In this document: positions 8,412 through 24,971 of the stretch, one piece after another
Layout: each line of letters starts with the position of its first letter
Position numbering within the stretch: position 1 is the stretch's first letter
Assembly (NCBI GenBank): GCA_051294375.1
Contig: CM119268.1
Span: forward strand, 12,655,770-12,719,769
Source: Paraspadella gotoi
Lineage: Eukaryota; Chaetognatha
Reading direction: 5' to 3'
DNA length: 64,000 nt
Made by a program: the position numbers and the translations under genes
The notes under the pieces: generated by a model
The model's database searches: none
What the model was told of the DNA's origin: nothing
What the model saw: only the letters and a program-made list of their open reading frames with translations

Positions 8412-9269
8412 ATGGTGAAGGAAGAGGAGAGGCCTTTGGCGACAAGGTGAGTGGCATTTTAAATGTTGGATCTGATAACGATCGAGAATTGAAGTTCCGT
8501 ACGCAAAGACGATGTTAACAAAATAGTTTTTTTTATAAAAAATCAATAACTTCAAATAACCGCAGATCTCTATTAAAATATATATTATATATACTTTGTC
8601 CGATTTTAATGTTTTATGTATTATAGATTTAAGGAATGACTATACTATATTGATCATAAATCTAATTAAAATTTATTTCCAGAGACAAAGTCGTTCGCAA
8701 GCTGGAATGGAGCAGCCTGCCCCGGAGACTCCAGGAAATGGTCGTCACTTTTCTGTTCATCTGTCTTTTTTACATCTGCGTTCATTTTTTGATCGGGATC
8801 ATCGTCTCGATCTTTTACGAGGTAAAAATGGAATTCGGTAGTCATTGATCTCGTTTGGATTCGTCATCCAGCGTCACCTTCGCAAAATTTTATTTTTAAA
8901 AGGAACAATAGTTATAATGAATAGTTATGAAATAAATCGTCGTTCAGACTGTACAACTTTTGCTATGTCTCAACCTTCATTTTAAATAGCGACACTTTTT
9001 TTCTTCTTTCTCTTAAAACTACAGTTTATGTCTCCTTCTCCCCTCCTTAAGACCTTAGGCTTAGGACTACAAACTGTACAAAGGTTAAAATTTCAACTTG
9101 TTTCTCTTCCCAGGAATGGCCCTTCACCGGCATAAGGTGGATCGTCTTCTTCGTGGACATGTGCGTCCCCGTCTACTGCGGCGAAGACTTTTTCCTCTCG
9201 CTATTTGTCAAGAATAGGAGAATCGAAATGGTGGAGGAGTTGAGCCGAATTTGCGGCAGAGCCCAGTAA
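8412..9269 (+). CDS. Small two-TM protein, unknown function (109 aa; join 8412-8446, 8683-8821, 9114-9269)
   Basis: Three coding exons with phase-matched GT-AG junctions (AAG/GTGAGT, TTCCAG/AGAC, GAG/GTAAAA, CCCAG/GAATGG) give a continuous 109-residue frame. An apparent 5' untranslated exon ends at 8236 (CAG/GTGAGT) and rejoins at 8322. The protein has a charged N-terminus, a basic segment (RDKVVRKLEW), a hydrophobic helix (about 31-56, VTFLFICLFYICVHF), a second one (about 64-90, WIVFFVDMCVPVYCG) and a short charged tail. It is probably an integral membrane protein. AATAAA follows at 9332, about 60 bases after the stop. I do not recognise the family. Confidence 0.75.
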
Positions 9270-9331
9270 AAACCGCTGACATCAAAAGCCAACATGTCAA
9301 TATGACTATCATTCTTTTTCGTCTTGATTGA

Positions 9332-9337
9332 AATAAA
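9332..9337 (+). terminator. Polyadenylation signal AATAAA
   Basis: Canonical hexamer 63 bases after the stop codon of the two-TM gene, the expected spacing for a short 3' UTR. Confidence 0.55.
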
Positions 9338-9758
9338 AAGTTGGGACGGCGCAAACTTTCACTTGCGCCAAAGTGGAACACGAAAGTGATGATTCTGATT
9401 TCGAGAATTACGAACTACGAAAACATTTAATTATGAACCATGGTAACTCTGGGCTTTAAAGTTAAACCGGCATGTGGTCATCAACCCGGAAGGTCGTTTT
9501 GATTTGTATTCATTTGCGGCGCGTGGGACAGGGTTTTTTTTTTTTTTTTAGAGTCGCGAGTTTTATCGTTTGTTCTAAAGACCAAACAGACCGACCGACC
9601 AACCGTCACTTCATCTCAAACTGCGTTTTTCCGCCTCATGAGTTATACTTCAATCCCGTAGTTGGTCTTCTTATCGATTTTCCGATAAAAGGATTGGGTT
9701 TGCTTTGGCGAAAGAGCTTCCATTTTTTTATATCTTAAAAAGAGACGCTTTGATCGGT

Positions 9759-10765
9759 ATGTCACGGGTAAACGTCCGAGTTCGTGTCGCCACTCCCGAG
9801 AACTCGGCTTCCCCGCGCTACAACTACGACGATGACGCCATTCAATCGGAAAGCCGAACGGTCGATCGTTTCAGCCAATCGGGGCCGAGGAGACGAAATC
9901 TCGGCAAATCCGAGTCGAGGTTCAGCGTCGGAGGTTACAACCCATCGGCGACTAGGCTCGGTAGGCAGGCTTCGGTCGCCACGCGCTTCGGCGGGACGTC
10001 GATGCGAACAATGCAAACGATGTTACGCCCGGATGCGGCGCCGGGGCTGAGTCCGATGCTGGTGGCATCCGGGTTGTCTCTCAGCCGCAAATCGATCGCG
10101 ACGTCCCTCGCGATATCGCAAGACGCGAAGAGTCAGATGGAACTCTCCGAAGAGATTAAGGTCAGGATCGAGGATTAGACTTAAAACATAATCCTTCAAC
10201 TGTAATTAGAGCCGGAGGCGCGTCTTTAGCCTCTCAACTCGAAGATCCAGGGTGGCCTCACTCCTCAGGAACTGCTGTTTTAGAACGATTTATTCATTAT
10301 TTCGTTACTATTACGTATTCTCTTTCTTCGAATATTCTTCGCAATTAACCCACGGTTAAGGTATATCGTTAATTTAAGAAAAATGTACCTTAGTGGAATA
10401 GTTTCACTGATAGTGAGAGAGCAGGATTAGTCAATAGTCATTTAGTCCCAATACGAGACTGGTTTGGCAGAATAGGACCAGTGTTAGTTGTGCCAATGAT
10501 CATCACTGGCAATCACGTTGTCAGTCCACTCCCCCAATAAGGCGAAAGCCACGATCAACAAGGACAAATTGGAGAGCATGACTCCGGAAGAAGGATGGAA
10601 GTTTCTCAAACAACGAATTTTGACTGGATTATGGAGAGTGGATTTCGCCAGGTAATTAATAATTATGTCCCGAGTCCCCACAGTCAGCTTGATGGGTTGC
10701 TGCAGCTTGGTCGATCTACGATCATTAAATGTAATTTGAATCCCAGTCAATCCCAATCAAATTGA
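9759..10765 (+). CDS. Basic Ser/Arg-rich protein of unknown function (210 aa; join 9759-10160, 10230-10251, 10525-10651, 10684-10765)
   Basis: The first exon opens with ATG at 9759 and encodes 134 residues rich in Ser, Arg and Ala without hydrophobic segments (SRFSVGGYNPSATRLG; a SLSRKSIATSLAISQ stretch), ending AAG/GTCAGG. A third exon (10525-10651) reads as a helical segment (MTPEEGWKFLKQRIL) between a TTGTCAG acceptor and a CAG/GTAATT donor. A last exon (10684-10765) follows a CCCCACAG acceptor and ends TGA. Phases require a bridging piece; the 22-base micro-exon at 10230-10251 fits exactly but is the weakest part. If the first intron is not spliced, the first ORF ends at 10178 (140 codons). 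No family recognised; composition suggests an intracellular, largely disordered protein. Confidence 0.55.
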
Positions 10766-11289
10766 AAGCAGTAAAGCGAAAAAAAGATATCCTCGTTATA
10801 CTTTCTTACTGCAATATGCAAATTAGGTTTTAACTTTTTTTGAAACAATACACTTTGCAATCTACATTATGGAAGGTTAGGGGCAATATAGCTTACTTTT
10901 TAAATAAATGGATAAATTTTATGCTCTATTAGTTGTACCAATTTCATAGAGGAAGGTATAATAAGAGAAAGGTGATGAAAGACAAAAAATTGTTATTAAT
11001 CAACAGTGAAGCTTGTTTATAAATATTTAAATTTAAAAAGAAAAATTATTGAGGCAAGGAATAATTTTTCACTCATGCAACGAAAGTCGATATCTTCTTA
11101 ACGACCTTACACCGTAACGATCGTCGTCGTCGTCGTTGTCGTCGTCGTCGTCTTCGACGCTAAGTTGACGTCATTTACGTCGCATCATATCTCGTTTATC
11201 GTCTTCGTCGTCGTCTTCGTCGTCTCTTTTATCGTCGTCGTCTTCGTCATTCTCGTTTGTCTTCCCTCAGATTCTTGTCAAAGGGAGAT
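10766..11289. other. Intergenic / 5' region of the tetraspanin gene
   Basis: AT-rich DNA containing one copy of the recurring TTGTACCAATTTCATA motif (about 10934), then (TCG)n/(TCGTCT)n triplet runs at 11118-11260. A possible acceptor (TTCCCTCAG at 11270) lies just before the tetraspanin ATG, so a 5' UTR exon upstream is likely. Confidence 0.5.
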
Positions 11290-15940
<4,651 letters not shown>

Positions 15941-16209
15941 TAACTTTCACTAGTTTTCTCTCTTTTTTTTTCTCCTTTTTTCTTTTATCTTTCCTCTTCT
16001 TCCGCTTCCTAACCTCAAGACTCGTCCCTTCCTTACCCTAATCATTCTTTGCTTCTTCCCTTTCTCCCTTCCTCCCATCGCGTGGGAGGCCCTGCAACGG
16101 GGCGTCTTGATTGAATATACGCATTTTCTGATCAAATACAATTTTTCTATGCGCCTTTATGAGTCAATCTATTTCACACACTTTTATGTTTTCAAAGTAA
16201 GGAACGAAA

Positions 16210-16211
<2 letters not shown>

Positions 16212-16274
<63 letters not shown>

Positions 16275-16294
16275 GAGAGAGGAGAGAGAGAGAG
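16212..16294. repeat. (GA)n microsatellite
   Basis: About 80 bases of GA dinucleotide with small interruptions at its right end. Confidence 0.95.
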
Positions 16295-19239
16295 TGAGGA
16301 ACACAGAGAGGTTTACTTATCGCGAGACAATAAATAGCGACACTTTTATTCCGGCTAAACCAGCTCGCGGTGGTTTTTGCCAGTTATTTTTCTTATGATG
16401 GTTGTTGTTATTGTCTTCTCTTGCTTTTTGGTCTTCGGTAGAGAAAGAGAAGAGAAAAAAAGGTAAGAGAAGAAACGAAAAACATGACTAAAGTCTAACC
16501 TGAAAGTAGAATATCGGCGGTCAAGGAAACTCCTGGAGAAAAAATTTAGTCCAAAAGCTTTTGCCGTAAGAAATCGCTGCTCCATAAATCGCTACTGCAT
16601 TTATATAGAACCAAATTCCGAAACTCGTATCCCAAACCTTTTTTCATAATATTTTTATATTTTTGGATAGAGAATGACTGGAATAATGTAAATCTTAAGT
16701 TACGTCTAAATTGGCCCATGGGTTTAGAAGAAATCGACCAAAAACAACCAAAATTCCTCTCCTTTTTTCAACATTTTCGCCTTTTAAGATTTTCGCCGAT
16801 TCTGACTTCCTCTTACAAACTTATAATTCCGCTAGTTAATTTTTTTTCCACAACTTTCTAATCTTTTATAATTTCTAGGTAAAAAATATAATACATTAAC
16901 ATTAGGATATTGTGAAAGTGTCATGTCTTGTGAAGCCTGTGAAAGTTGACTAATTTAAAACTTATTAAAAACTGACATTAAAGTGAAGAAGTTGAACATC
17001 TTCTGGCTCCTTTCAGTAAACGTCTCTGTTCTCTAAAATAAGATAATGTTTACTTTTTGCTGGTGTAAAAGAAAGATAAATATTTAGACTGTGATGGGGT
17101 GAATAATATTTTTGTAGAATTTTGTAAGCATGCTTGTAAAATCAGACAAGCAATTATTTAATGACAAAAAATTTTCTTTATCCAAAAAACTTTTAAGTTT
17201 TACTAGAGTACAATTTAGCTTTTTTTTTTCAGAATCATTAAAAAGAATTTAATTTTTATTCATTCTTATGGGTGTCATTAGTTTTAAAATTAATTATAAT
17301 TTTGACTTAGTTTGACACTCACCCTGTGAAAAGATTTCAGCAAAAATAATTCTAAAATTGTATTTTGTATGTGTCCTATGATTATGGCTTCATTTTGGTA
17401 CTATTACCATCCCTTTATCTTTGTTCCTTCAAAGATATTAGGAAAATAAGTTTTTTCTCTCAACCTTCCTTTTAATTTCTTTTTAAATAAAAATTTCGCA
17501 ATGAAAACTGGACCCATTCACTTTACCATGTTGGTTTAATATGAAAAAAAATTGTCAATAATAAAAAGAAAAATAGAACAAGCTCTAGGGACACAAGGCT
17601 TTTGGAATCTCATAATTCGAAGTACCATTTATAATGCTAACATGCCTAATCCCGTTTGTAATTTTAAAAAAGTGAAATTTCCCTTTCATTTCTATAGTAA
17701 AAATTAAATTTGAAAATCCTCTGGAGATGAGTAGTTCATTTCCCCTGGCTTGTTGATAGTAAAATCTTTATCAAATGCCACAAGAAGAAAGGAACGAGCT
17801 CTTGAGATGCAAAGCTGTCGGAATCGGGTTGTTTTACAACTGTTTTCTACCGGAATTTCTTGCAGGCTCGTTTGTAAAGTTGGGCAGTCAGATTCGAACG
17901 GAAATCTCTATTAGAAAAATGTTGAATTTTTTTAAGCAAGATTTTCGATTATGTCGCGGTGCACAGTCTCGTGGAAAATTTTATTCACGCTATTCTCATG
18001 CAAAATTTTTTACCTTGTGACCAAAATTTTTGTTTCTGTTGATTACTAAGATATGCCTTATATTCGAACGAACATAGGCTCTCTTTACCATGACTGTTTT
18101 TCATCAGTAAGATCGCAAAGATAATCAAAATATGTAAAAAATCAGGCTAAAAGTAGCTTAAAACGGTGACAAAATATCTTACCATTGTTATTGTAATTGA
18201 TCTGGGTTTAACTTGTTCATTAAAAAAAGTTATATTCAAACTCAATTATTTACTAGAGATCAAGAGCTATCTTTTAAATCTATTATTTTTTCATTTAAAG
18301 GAAATTTAAGGCATAACAATCACCAAATATCTCTAAATCAGAATGACAAAACAATATTGCTTTTTTCTAGTTTTTGTATTCATTTTGTGGCTGTGACTTG
18401 TTTGGCGTTTTAAGAAAGATCTAAGAGACATTTTTGGGAAAAGCATCTTCTTAGAACTTTAGGTATAAATTTTTATAAAAATATTTAAAGTTTAGTATAC
18501 TAAAATGATTTTTAATTAATTAAAAAGTTGAATATTTAAATTTTAGAAAAAAACATTGTTCTCATGGAGAATTATAAATAAGGAACTTGAGAAATAATTT
18601 TGCATTTTGAAAAAAATCAGATTTTTCCCAATTGATTTGTCACAATCTGATGTTTTTATTTTTTTGATTTATTTATTTTTTATGCAAAATTATAATTCTT
18701 CGTGAGCATGGTCTGAAAAAGTTTTTTTAAATTTTTCGTTTTTTTTCTATTATGTTTTCCATAAGTATTCAAGGGGGATATGGAGGACAGTTTTTTTTTA
18801 TCTTATGTTATTGTGATCATTTGCTATTAATTTTTATGAATCATTACTTTTAATAATAATACTGTAATGTTTTTTTATATTAAAAAAAGTTTTTTTTCCT
18901 CCTTATTACATTGAAAAGAATTATTTTTTAAAGTATCAAAGACTATAATTATAGAAATGATAAATTATTGTCAATATTAACAAAGAAATGGAAAGGTGAA
19001 TTTGGACATGTTTATGACCAAACAAGGCTGAGTAAGTGAGCAAAAGTTCTGAAATTGATGCAGAAACAAAGAAAAAGCGACAGAGAAAGAGTGAGGCAAA
19101 GAGTGAGAGCAAAAGAGCCAAAGCAAAAGTAAGAGAGAGAATTCTGATTGTTGTTTAAGATGCGAAGGTTGCACGTTCGAGGCTACCACAAATATTTTTT
19201 TTTGTAACCAGGAGACATCAGATAAGAAAGATATTGAAT

Positions 19240-20400
19240 GTGACTTGATTGATTGATTAAATAATTAATTAATAGATAAATAAATTGATTTATTGAACAA
19301 TAAATTGATTAATTGACTGATTAATTAATTATTGATTAATTAATTGATTAATTAACTGATTAATTATTTGATTAATTAATACATCTTGTATTTCAAGTCG
19401 GATCTGCCCATGGTCATTAATTAATTAATAATTAATTAATTAATAATTAATTCAGTTAATTAATTAATAATTAATTCAAGTTCATTAATTATTTAATTAT
19501 TTAATAATTAATTTATTCAAGTTAATTATTTAATTAATTAGGCAATTAATTAATTAATTTGATTTGAAATGTTTGTTTTGATTTATTAATAGACTGATTA
19601 ATTAATTATTGATAAATTAATAGACTAATTGATTAATTAACTGATTATATTATTTGTATAATTAATACTCTTGCATTTCAAGTCGGATTTGCCCATGGTT
19701 ATTATCGGTAATTAATTAATTAATTAATAATTAATTAATAATTAATTCAAGTTAATTAATTATTTAATTAATTAATAATTAATTTATTCAATTAATTATT
19801 TAATTAATTAGGCAATTATTAATTTGATCCAAATGTTTGTTTTGATTGATTGACTGATTAATTAATAATTGATAAATTAGTTGACTAATTGATTAATTAA
19901 CTGATTAATAATTTTATTAATTCATCTTGAATTTACATTTAAAATAAAAAGAAAAAGAAGCATAATCAATTAGTAAAACAGGTTCTTTGTTTTTCCATTT
20001 AAACTCATTTCCATACAAACAATTCCATCGAAACTTGATATTCCAGTTTAATCACACACTTTCCTACCCACATACAAAATTTCAGGTCAAGCTCCCCATC
20101 CACTCATGAGTAATTGGTATTCAAATAGTGAAATATATTTTTTGTTTTTTCCATTAAAACTCATTTCCACTCGGACGATTCCATCAAAACTTCATATCCA
20201 GCTCAAGCACACACTTCCCTACCCACACACAAAATATCATTTCAATCCATCCATCCAATCACGAGTATTTGTATTTTTTGTTAGGTGGGACGGACGGACA
20301 TCGTTTTTTTTGGATAATTTATCATAATTTGATGTTCTGACATGATATAAGTATGCCCGTCAAGATTGAGGGGCGCGACCGATGGACCGACAAAGTAAAT
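19240..20400. repeat. Second copy of the composite repeat module
   Basis: AATTAATT runs (19240-19920, themselves in two or three diverged tandem blocks each starting near CAAGTCGGAT(C/T)TGCCCATGG) are followed by the same TTTAAACTCATTTCCA units (about 19998 and 20155), GGTGGGACGGACGGAC and the TAATTTATCATAATTTGATG end seen at 15250. The GGAC tract is much shorter here. Confidence 0.72.
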
Positions 20401-21413
20401 TTTAAAAATAAAAAGAGATGACGAAAAAAGAACGAAATAAAAACCTGATGTTGCGAGAGAGAGAGAGGGCCAAATCGTTGGACGAATCAGCAGTAGCAGC
20501 AGGAGAAAACTTTTTCATTGACAAATAAACTGATCAGCAGAGAGAGGAGAGATAGCTATATGTAATTAAAAGAGAATAGAGAGAGAGATATAAATAAAAT
20601 GAGGAAATTTGTTTATTTTGATAAAAGTAAACAAAACATATTTAATAACTGTCCTCACCCAATTTCAAGGACCTCGACAACAACGACGGATGACGACGCC
20701 ATTTATGTGCGACGATAAAAATACAAATTAATTAATAAACTAAAATTGATCTTTACTTTTTCTAATTAAACTTACTTCCACTAGCCTGATTCCGTTGAAA
20801 TTTGAATTCCAGCTCAATGAACCAGTTTTTAATCACGGACAAAATTTCAACTCAATTGATTTATCAAAATAAGTAATAAGACTTTAAAGGTTGGGAGAAA
20901 GACGGACAGACACAGATGGACAGACAAATGTTTAAAGTTTTTGATATCAAACGACAGCTTAAACAAAGGAGATTCTGACTGCATTGTTTTTTAAGAGATA
21001 TGTTGTTCCCACATATAAGAATAAACCAATCTTTTTTTTAGTTTGAATTCTGACGGCATTTATGTATTTAACTGTATCTTGAGAGCATTAAAAGATTTTG
21101 CATTAATTTTTATAATAACATTCACGGGTAATGACTAGGATGAAAAACAAAAAAAATGAAAAATTCGTGAGTAAAATGTGGTGTGGTTCTGCATTAGTTG
21201 ATCTTACTCGAGACCTGATTACAGTCGGCGTCTTATAATATATTCAAAATTCGGGAAAAATTACTAAATCATATTGCTGGAATTTTGAACTTTATACAGT
21301 AGAATTAACTTTCGCGTTTCTCTAGTAATTGATAATGGCCCGACAGTCCTGTGTTTCTGGAGGACATCATGTTCATTTTTTTAAAAAAGATTTAAGTAAC
21401 GTTACATCGTCAG

Positions 21414-21560
21414 GTGGCGACGGAGCGGCGACGCCTCGCCATCGAAGCCGATCGGGAAAAACTAAAACGGAAGATGATGAGAAAGATTTTCGGGAACATT
21501 CTCGGCGGAAACGAAGCGGCAGCGCCGGCGCCGGTCTTGAAATACGCGGAGCGTTCCTGA
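21414..21560 (+). CDS. Possible terminal coding exon, charged helical peptide
   Basis: Directly after a CAG at 21413, 48 codons and TGA read as a charged helix (RRRLAIEADREKLKRK, then MMRKIFGN) followed by an Ala/Pro tail. Codon choice matches the firm genes (CTC, GCC, ATC, TTC, GGC) and the patch is GC-rich within AT-rich DNA. There is no upstream exon I can point to, and the opposite strand is also open (21373-21693). A 45-codon ATG ORF with good start context follows at 21609-21746. No family is claimed. Confidence 0.3.
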   Translation: MATERRRLAIEADREKLKRKMMRKIFGNILGGNEAAAPAPVLKYAERS

Positions 21561-21749
21561 GGTGACGAATCAGAGCGTCGGAGAGTAAATGCGACGGAGA
21601 GCGAAAAGATGGCGTTAGCGGTGATGGTGGACTGGTTCGCAGTCGAATCGCCGTCCCCAACGTCTCTGAATCGTAATCCCCTCCGCCTTCCACCTCTGCC
21701 TTCTACATCTCCATTGTCGAAACAAAAGGCGGCCTTCGAATTCTAAAAA

Positions 21750-24700
21750 GTCGGCGACGTCGTCTTCCTGTCTCGTCGTCGTCGTCGTCTTTATTGTCGT
21801 CGGCGTCTTCGTCTCTGCTTTCCAGTCTCAGCGAAGGAAACGTAATTTAATTTGCATGAAGACTGTAAAGGATCGCACCGAGTTTAAATTCTTCATTTTT
21901 GAGCTTCGATTTATTAGTTCCATTAATTGTTTGAAATTTCAGTATTTTATTAAGGGCATGATTGAAATTACTTATAATTAAATAAACCTCGTTTATTTTG
22001 GTTTTAAAAGTTCCCGCGGAGTTACAGAAATCAATTCCTTCCAACTAATACCTTTATTCTTTTTTTTTATCGCTTCTTTCGCTTTTGTTTAACTTCCATA
22101 TTATTTCGCTGGTCGACCCATGATTTTTTATTCTCGGGGACGGTTTTCTTCCCTCATTTATCTTGGTTAATTTTTTTTTCTTTTTGTTTTCTTTTTTCAT
22201 TATTGCTTCCCCCCCCCAGCCACTCGATGCCCACCCCGAATTTTTTTTAGAAAACATTTTTTTTCTCTTATTTTTTTTTTCGTTTTTTTTTTTTTTTGGA
22301 TAATTGTAGAGCAATGGTTTGTTTTCCTTCACTTTAACTTAAATTTTAAGGTTATAAGTTTCAGAGGGCTCAGTAATCCCACGCTTTCTTCCTCCCTTAT
22401 CCCAAAAGTAAACATCCTTCTTTTACAGTCTTGTTTTCTTTTTTTTTTAATCACTGAAAACTTGAAAGTTTATTTATTTTGTTTTCTTTACAAAGTTCTT
22501 ATTCCGTTTTAACCCCCTGATTATATAACAATTTCTTCATTTTTCTCCCCACCTGATTTTTTTTCATTCTTCTATTCAAAACACTCTTTTTCTCCGCGGC
22601 CGCTATACACCCACCCTTTCCCCACCCGACCTTACCAAGACGCCCCGCGAAACCAGAGTTTAAGAACAAGGGAGAAGGCGACGGAAGAAATTCATGCTCT
22701 GCTTAAATCACCCGGGAGCGACGCCTGGGTGCCTGTGTGCAAAGCGCCTGCCGCCCGGAGGGAGCAAGCGGGCGCCTGCTGCCTTCCGCCCCGTTCTCTT
22801 CCACCTGAGAAACACCGCTCGCCGCCAACCAGCATCGGGGTTTTTTTTTTCTCCCCGAGCTGCCAATCAAGCTCGCTTTCCTTTACCTCATCCAAGCTTT
22901 TCCTTTACCTGAGAGGTTTTTTTTTTGTAAATCACTTTAGTGATCACTTTAGTGATTCACTTAGAATTTTTTTTTCATCTATTTAACTTTTCCTTCCTAC
23001 TAGGAGGATTTGTCTCTTACTTTCTCTACTATGAGCATTTTCCCTTACTGACAGAAATTTGCTCTTCGGTCTGCACCCACTAGATCTTCACTTGCACCTG
23101 CTCTTATACAAAATAACAATTTTTTACACGTTTTAGTCTTAATAAACCAGATGGCTATACAAACAAAAGAACATTTTTAAAAACAAAATAGCAAAATAAC
23201 AAGTACATCCACCAAAGGTTTTAATCTTTTTTTCTGAAACAAAAGAACAGACCTATTAAATTTTCTTTATTTTTACCCTATTGTACTAAAGAGCTCTACA
23301 AAGAAGGAAGCTTTTTGTAAGATTTATGTTAGATCTTCACTTGCACCTGCTATTCAACAAAATAACAATTGTTTTTTTAAATTTTTATTATCTTAAAATC
23401 TTTTTAAATTAAAAAAAAATTATTCTATTTAATTTTATTCTATTTCTTATTCAATAGAGGCTCTATCTCTTGATCAAAGTATTTTAATAATATATCAAAT
23501 ATCAAAACAAAAATAACGATAAGATGATATATTTTTAAGAAAGCAATATATATATTTAAAGAATATAGATTAAAAGGTAAATTTTAAATAAAATAAAAAA
23601 AATTTAAAAAAATAGATAATAGTGAAACAAGTAATTTGAAAATTTTCATAATATTGTTTTGATTTATAAAATATTTTTACAAGTACAAAATGATAATAGT
23701 GCCGCAGTAAGAGTTCAGTTTAAGTTATTTACATGTATTGGCGCAGCCACTGGTTTAACTTTGGGGTTTATTCTCGTGAGAATTCACTGCTATTCACGAG
23801 TGAAAAAAAAATTTTGAGAAAAAAATTTTGTGTGTGTATTTTATCAAACATGGGCGAAACAGGGACCATGTTCCCCTGTTCAATGTCCATTGTCCAATGT
23901 CCACATGCCAACCAACCACAATCATATCTACGATTGTCAGCAAAGTCAATTTTTTCTATACCAACGGAAGCTTAAAAAGTGAAAGAGTGTGAAGAGAAAG
24001 AAAGTAAAGAGGCGATGAGAAAGACGAAGTCGAAAGTAGAGCCAAACTTCGTCAATGGGGTGGGTCATAAGTTTGATTTGGGAACCTTTCTAAATGAAAC
24101 TTCATACATTTCTGAGAAAACTTTCAATGGAGCAAAATTTTCTAAAATGGCAAGAAGCATTAGTAATTAATTTTTTAATATTTTTTTATAGATATTAGGA
24201 AATGTCAAAAATTTTTGGGGGAATTTTTTCTTTTTTTTTTTCTTTTTTCAATATTTTGATGATAAGTGGGTTAAAATTGAGAAAAACCTTAAAAAATCAT
24301 CATCATCATCATCATCCAATGATTTTAGCATTTTTTACTAATATTTAGTAATAAAACATCAAAATCTTAAAAAGTTGTAATTATATTTTTTGCTTAACTT
24401 TTTATGCTCTATCAGAATCAATTAAAAAAACTTAAAATATCAAAAAAAATTTTTGACATCATATAGCAATATAATAATATTAATTAGCGAATTACTCATG
24501 GTTCGGAACATTTTTGCAAAAAAATATTTTAACACAATAATTAATACCAATAATGGATTAGTTTAATGCTGTTCCCATTAAAATTTGAATTTGGTCGGCT
24601 ACCGCTATCGAAAGAATATAAGATAACAGAGAAGCGAGGAGTAGAAAACGTAGACGATACTTTTTGAGAAAAAAAAATGTAGTATCTGCAAAAAGATATA

Positions 24701-24905
24701 GTACTTTTTAATGACTCGTTTTACTTTTACTAAAAGTTTTAGACAAAAAGTTTTAGAATATTAATTTTATTTCAATAGAAGTAGAGTAAGCTTTCTTCCA
24801 ATTTTCTTCCAATTTTCAGGACAAAAAGATTAAAAGTTAAATATTAAATTTTAATAAAGCATTTTCTCTCTTTTTTAACTTTTTCGCTTACTTCGGGAAA
24901 ATATC
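21750..24905. other. Intergenic DNA; GC-rich patch at 22600-22860
   Basis: Mostly AT- and T-rich. The patch at 22600-22860 (GCGGCCGC, CCCGGGAGCGACGCC) is strikingly GC-rich and open in one plus frame (about 22660-22850), but shows no start codon or convincing splice sites. The remainder is low-complexity, including a (CAT)n run at 24299-24316. Confidence 0.5.

Positions 24906-24907
<2 letters not shown>

Positions 24908-24961
<54 letters not shown>
24908..24961. repeat. (GA)n microsatellite just downstream of tetraspanin 2
   Basis: Some 54 bases of GA dinucleotide ending about 10 bases beyond the stop codon of the minus-strand tetraspanin, so it probably lies in its 3' UTR. Confidence 0.95.
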
Positions 24962-24965
<4 letters not shown>

Positions 24966-24971
24966 AATATC

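Larger units (their letters stand above)
15941..20640. other. AT-rich intergenic region, no convincing gene
   Basis: Contains a (GA)n run (16212-16294), then about 3 kb of AT-rich sequence with only short random-looking ORFs. The ORF at 17775-18020 has no supporting codon bias or splice sites. (TTAA)n blocks and the second copy of the composite repeat module follow from 19240. Confidence 0.6.

Noticed and set aside
10484-10756. Minus-strand 90-codon ORF with a hydrophobic segment that faintly resembles a first TM helix of a K2P channel
   Set aside because: The plus strand of the same DNA makes two exons with proper acceptor, donor, phases and stop; the minus frame lacks splice support.
20659-20702. 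Possible minus-strand first exon (ATGGCGTCGTC... to a GG/GTGAGG donor)
   Set aside because: Only 14 codons, and no downstream exon in 5 kb of AT-rich DNA.
21414-21560. Resemblance of the EADREKL helix to the central helix of complexin
   Set aside because: Such charged helices are common; no further similarity before or after the segment.
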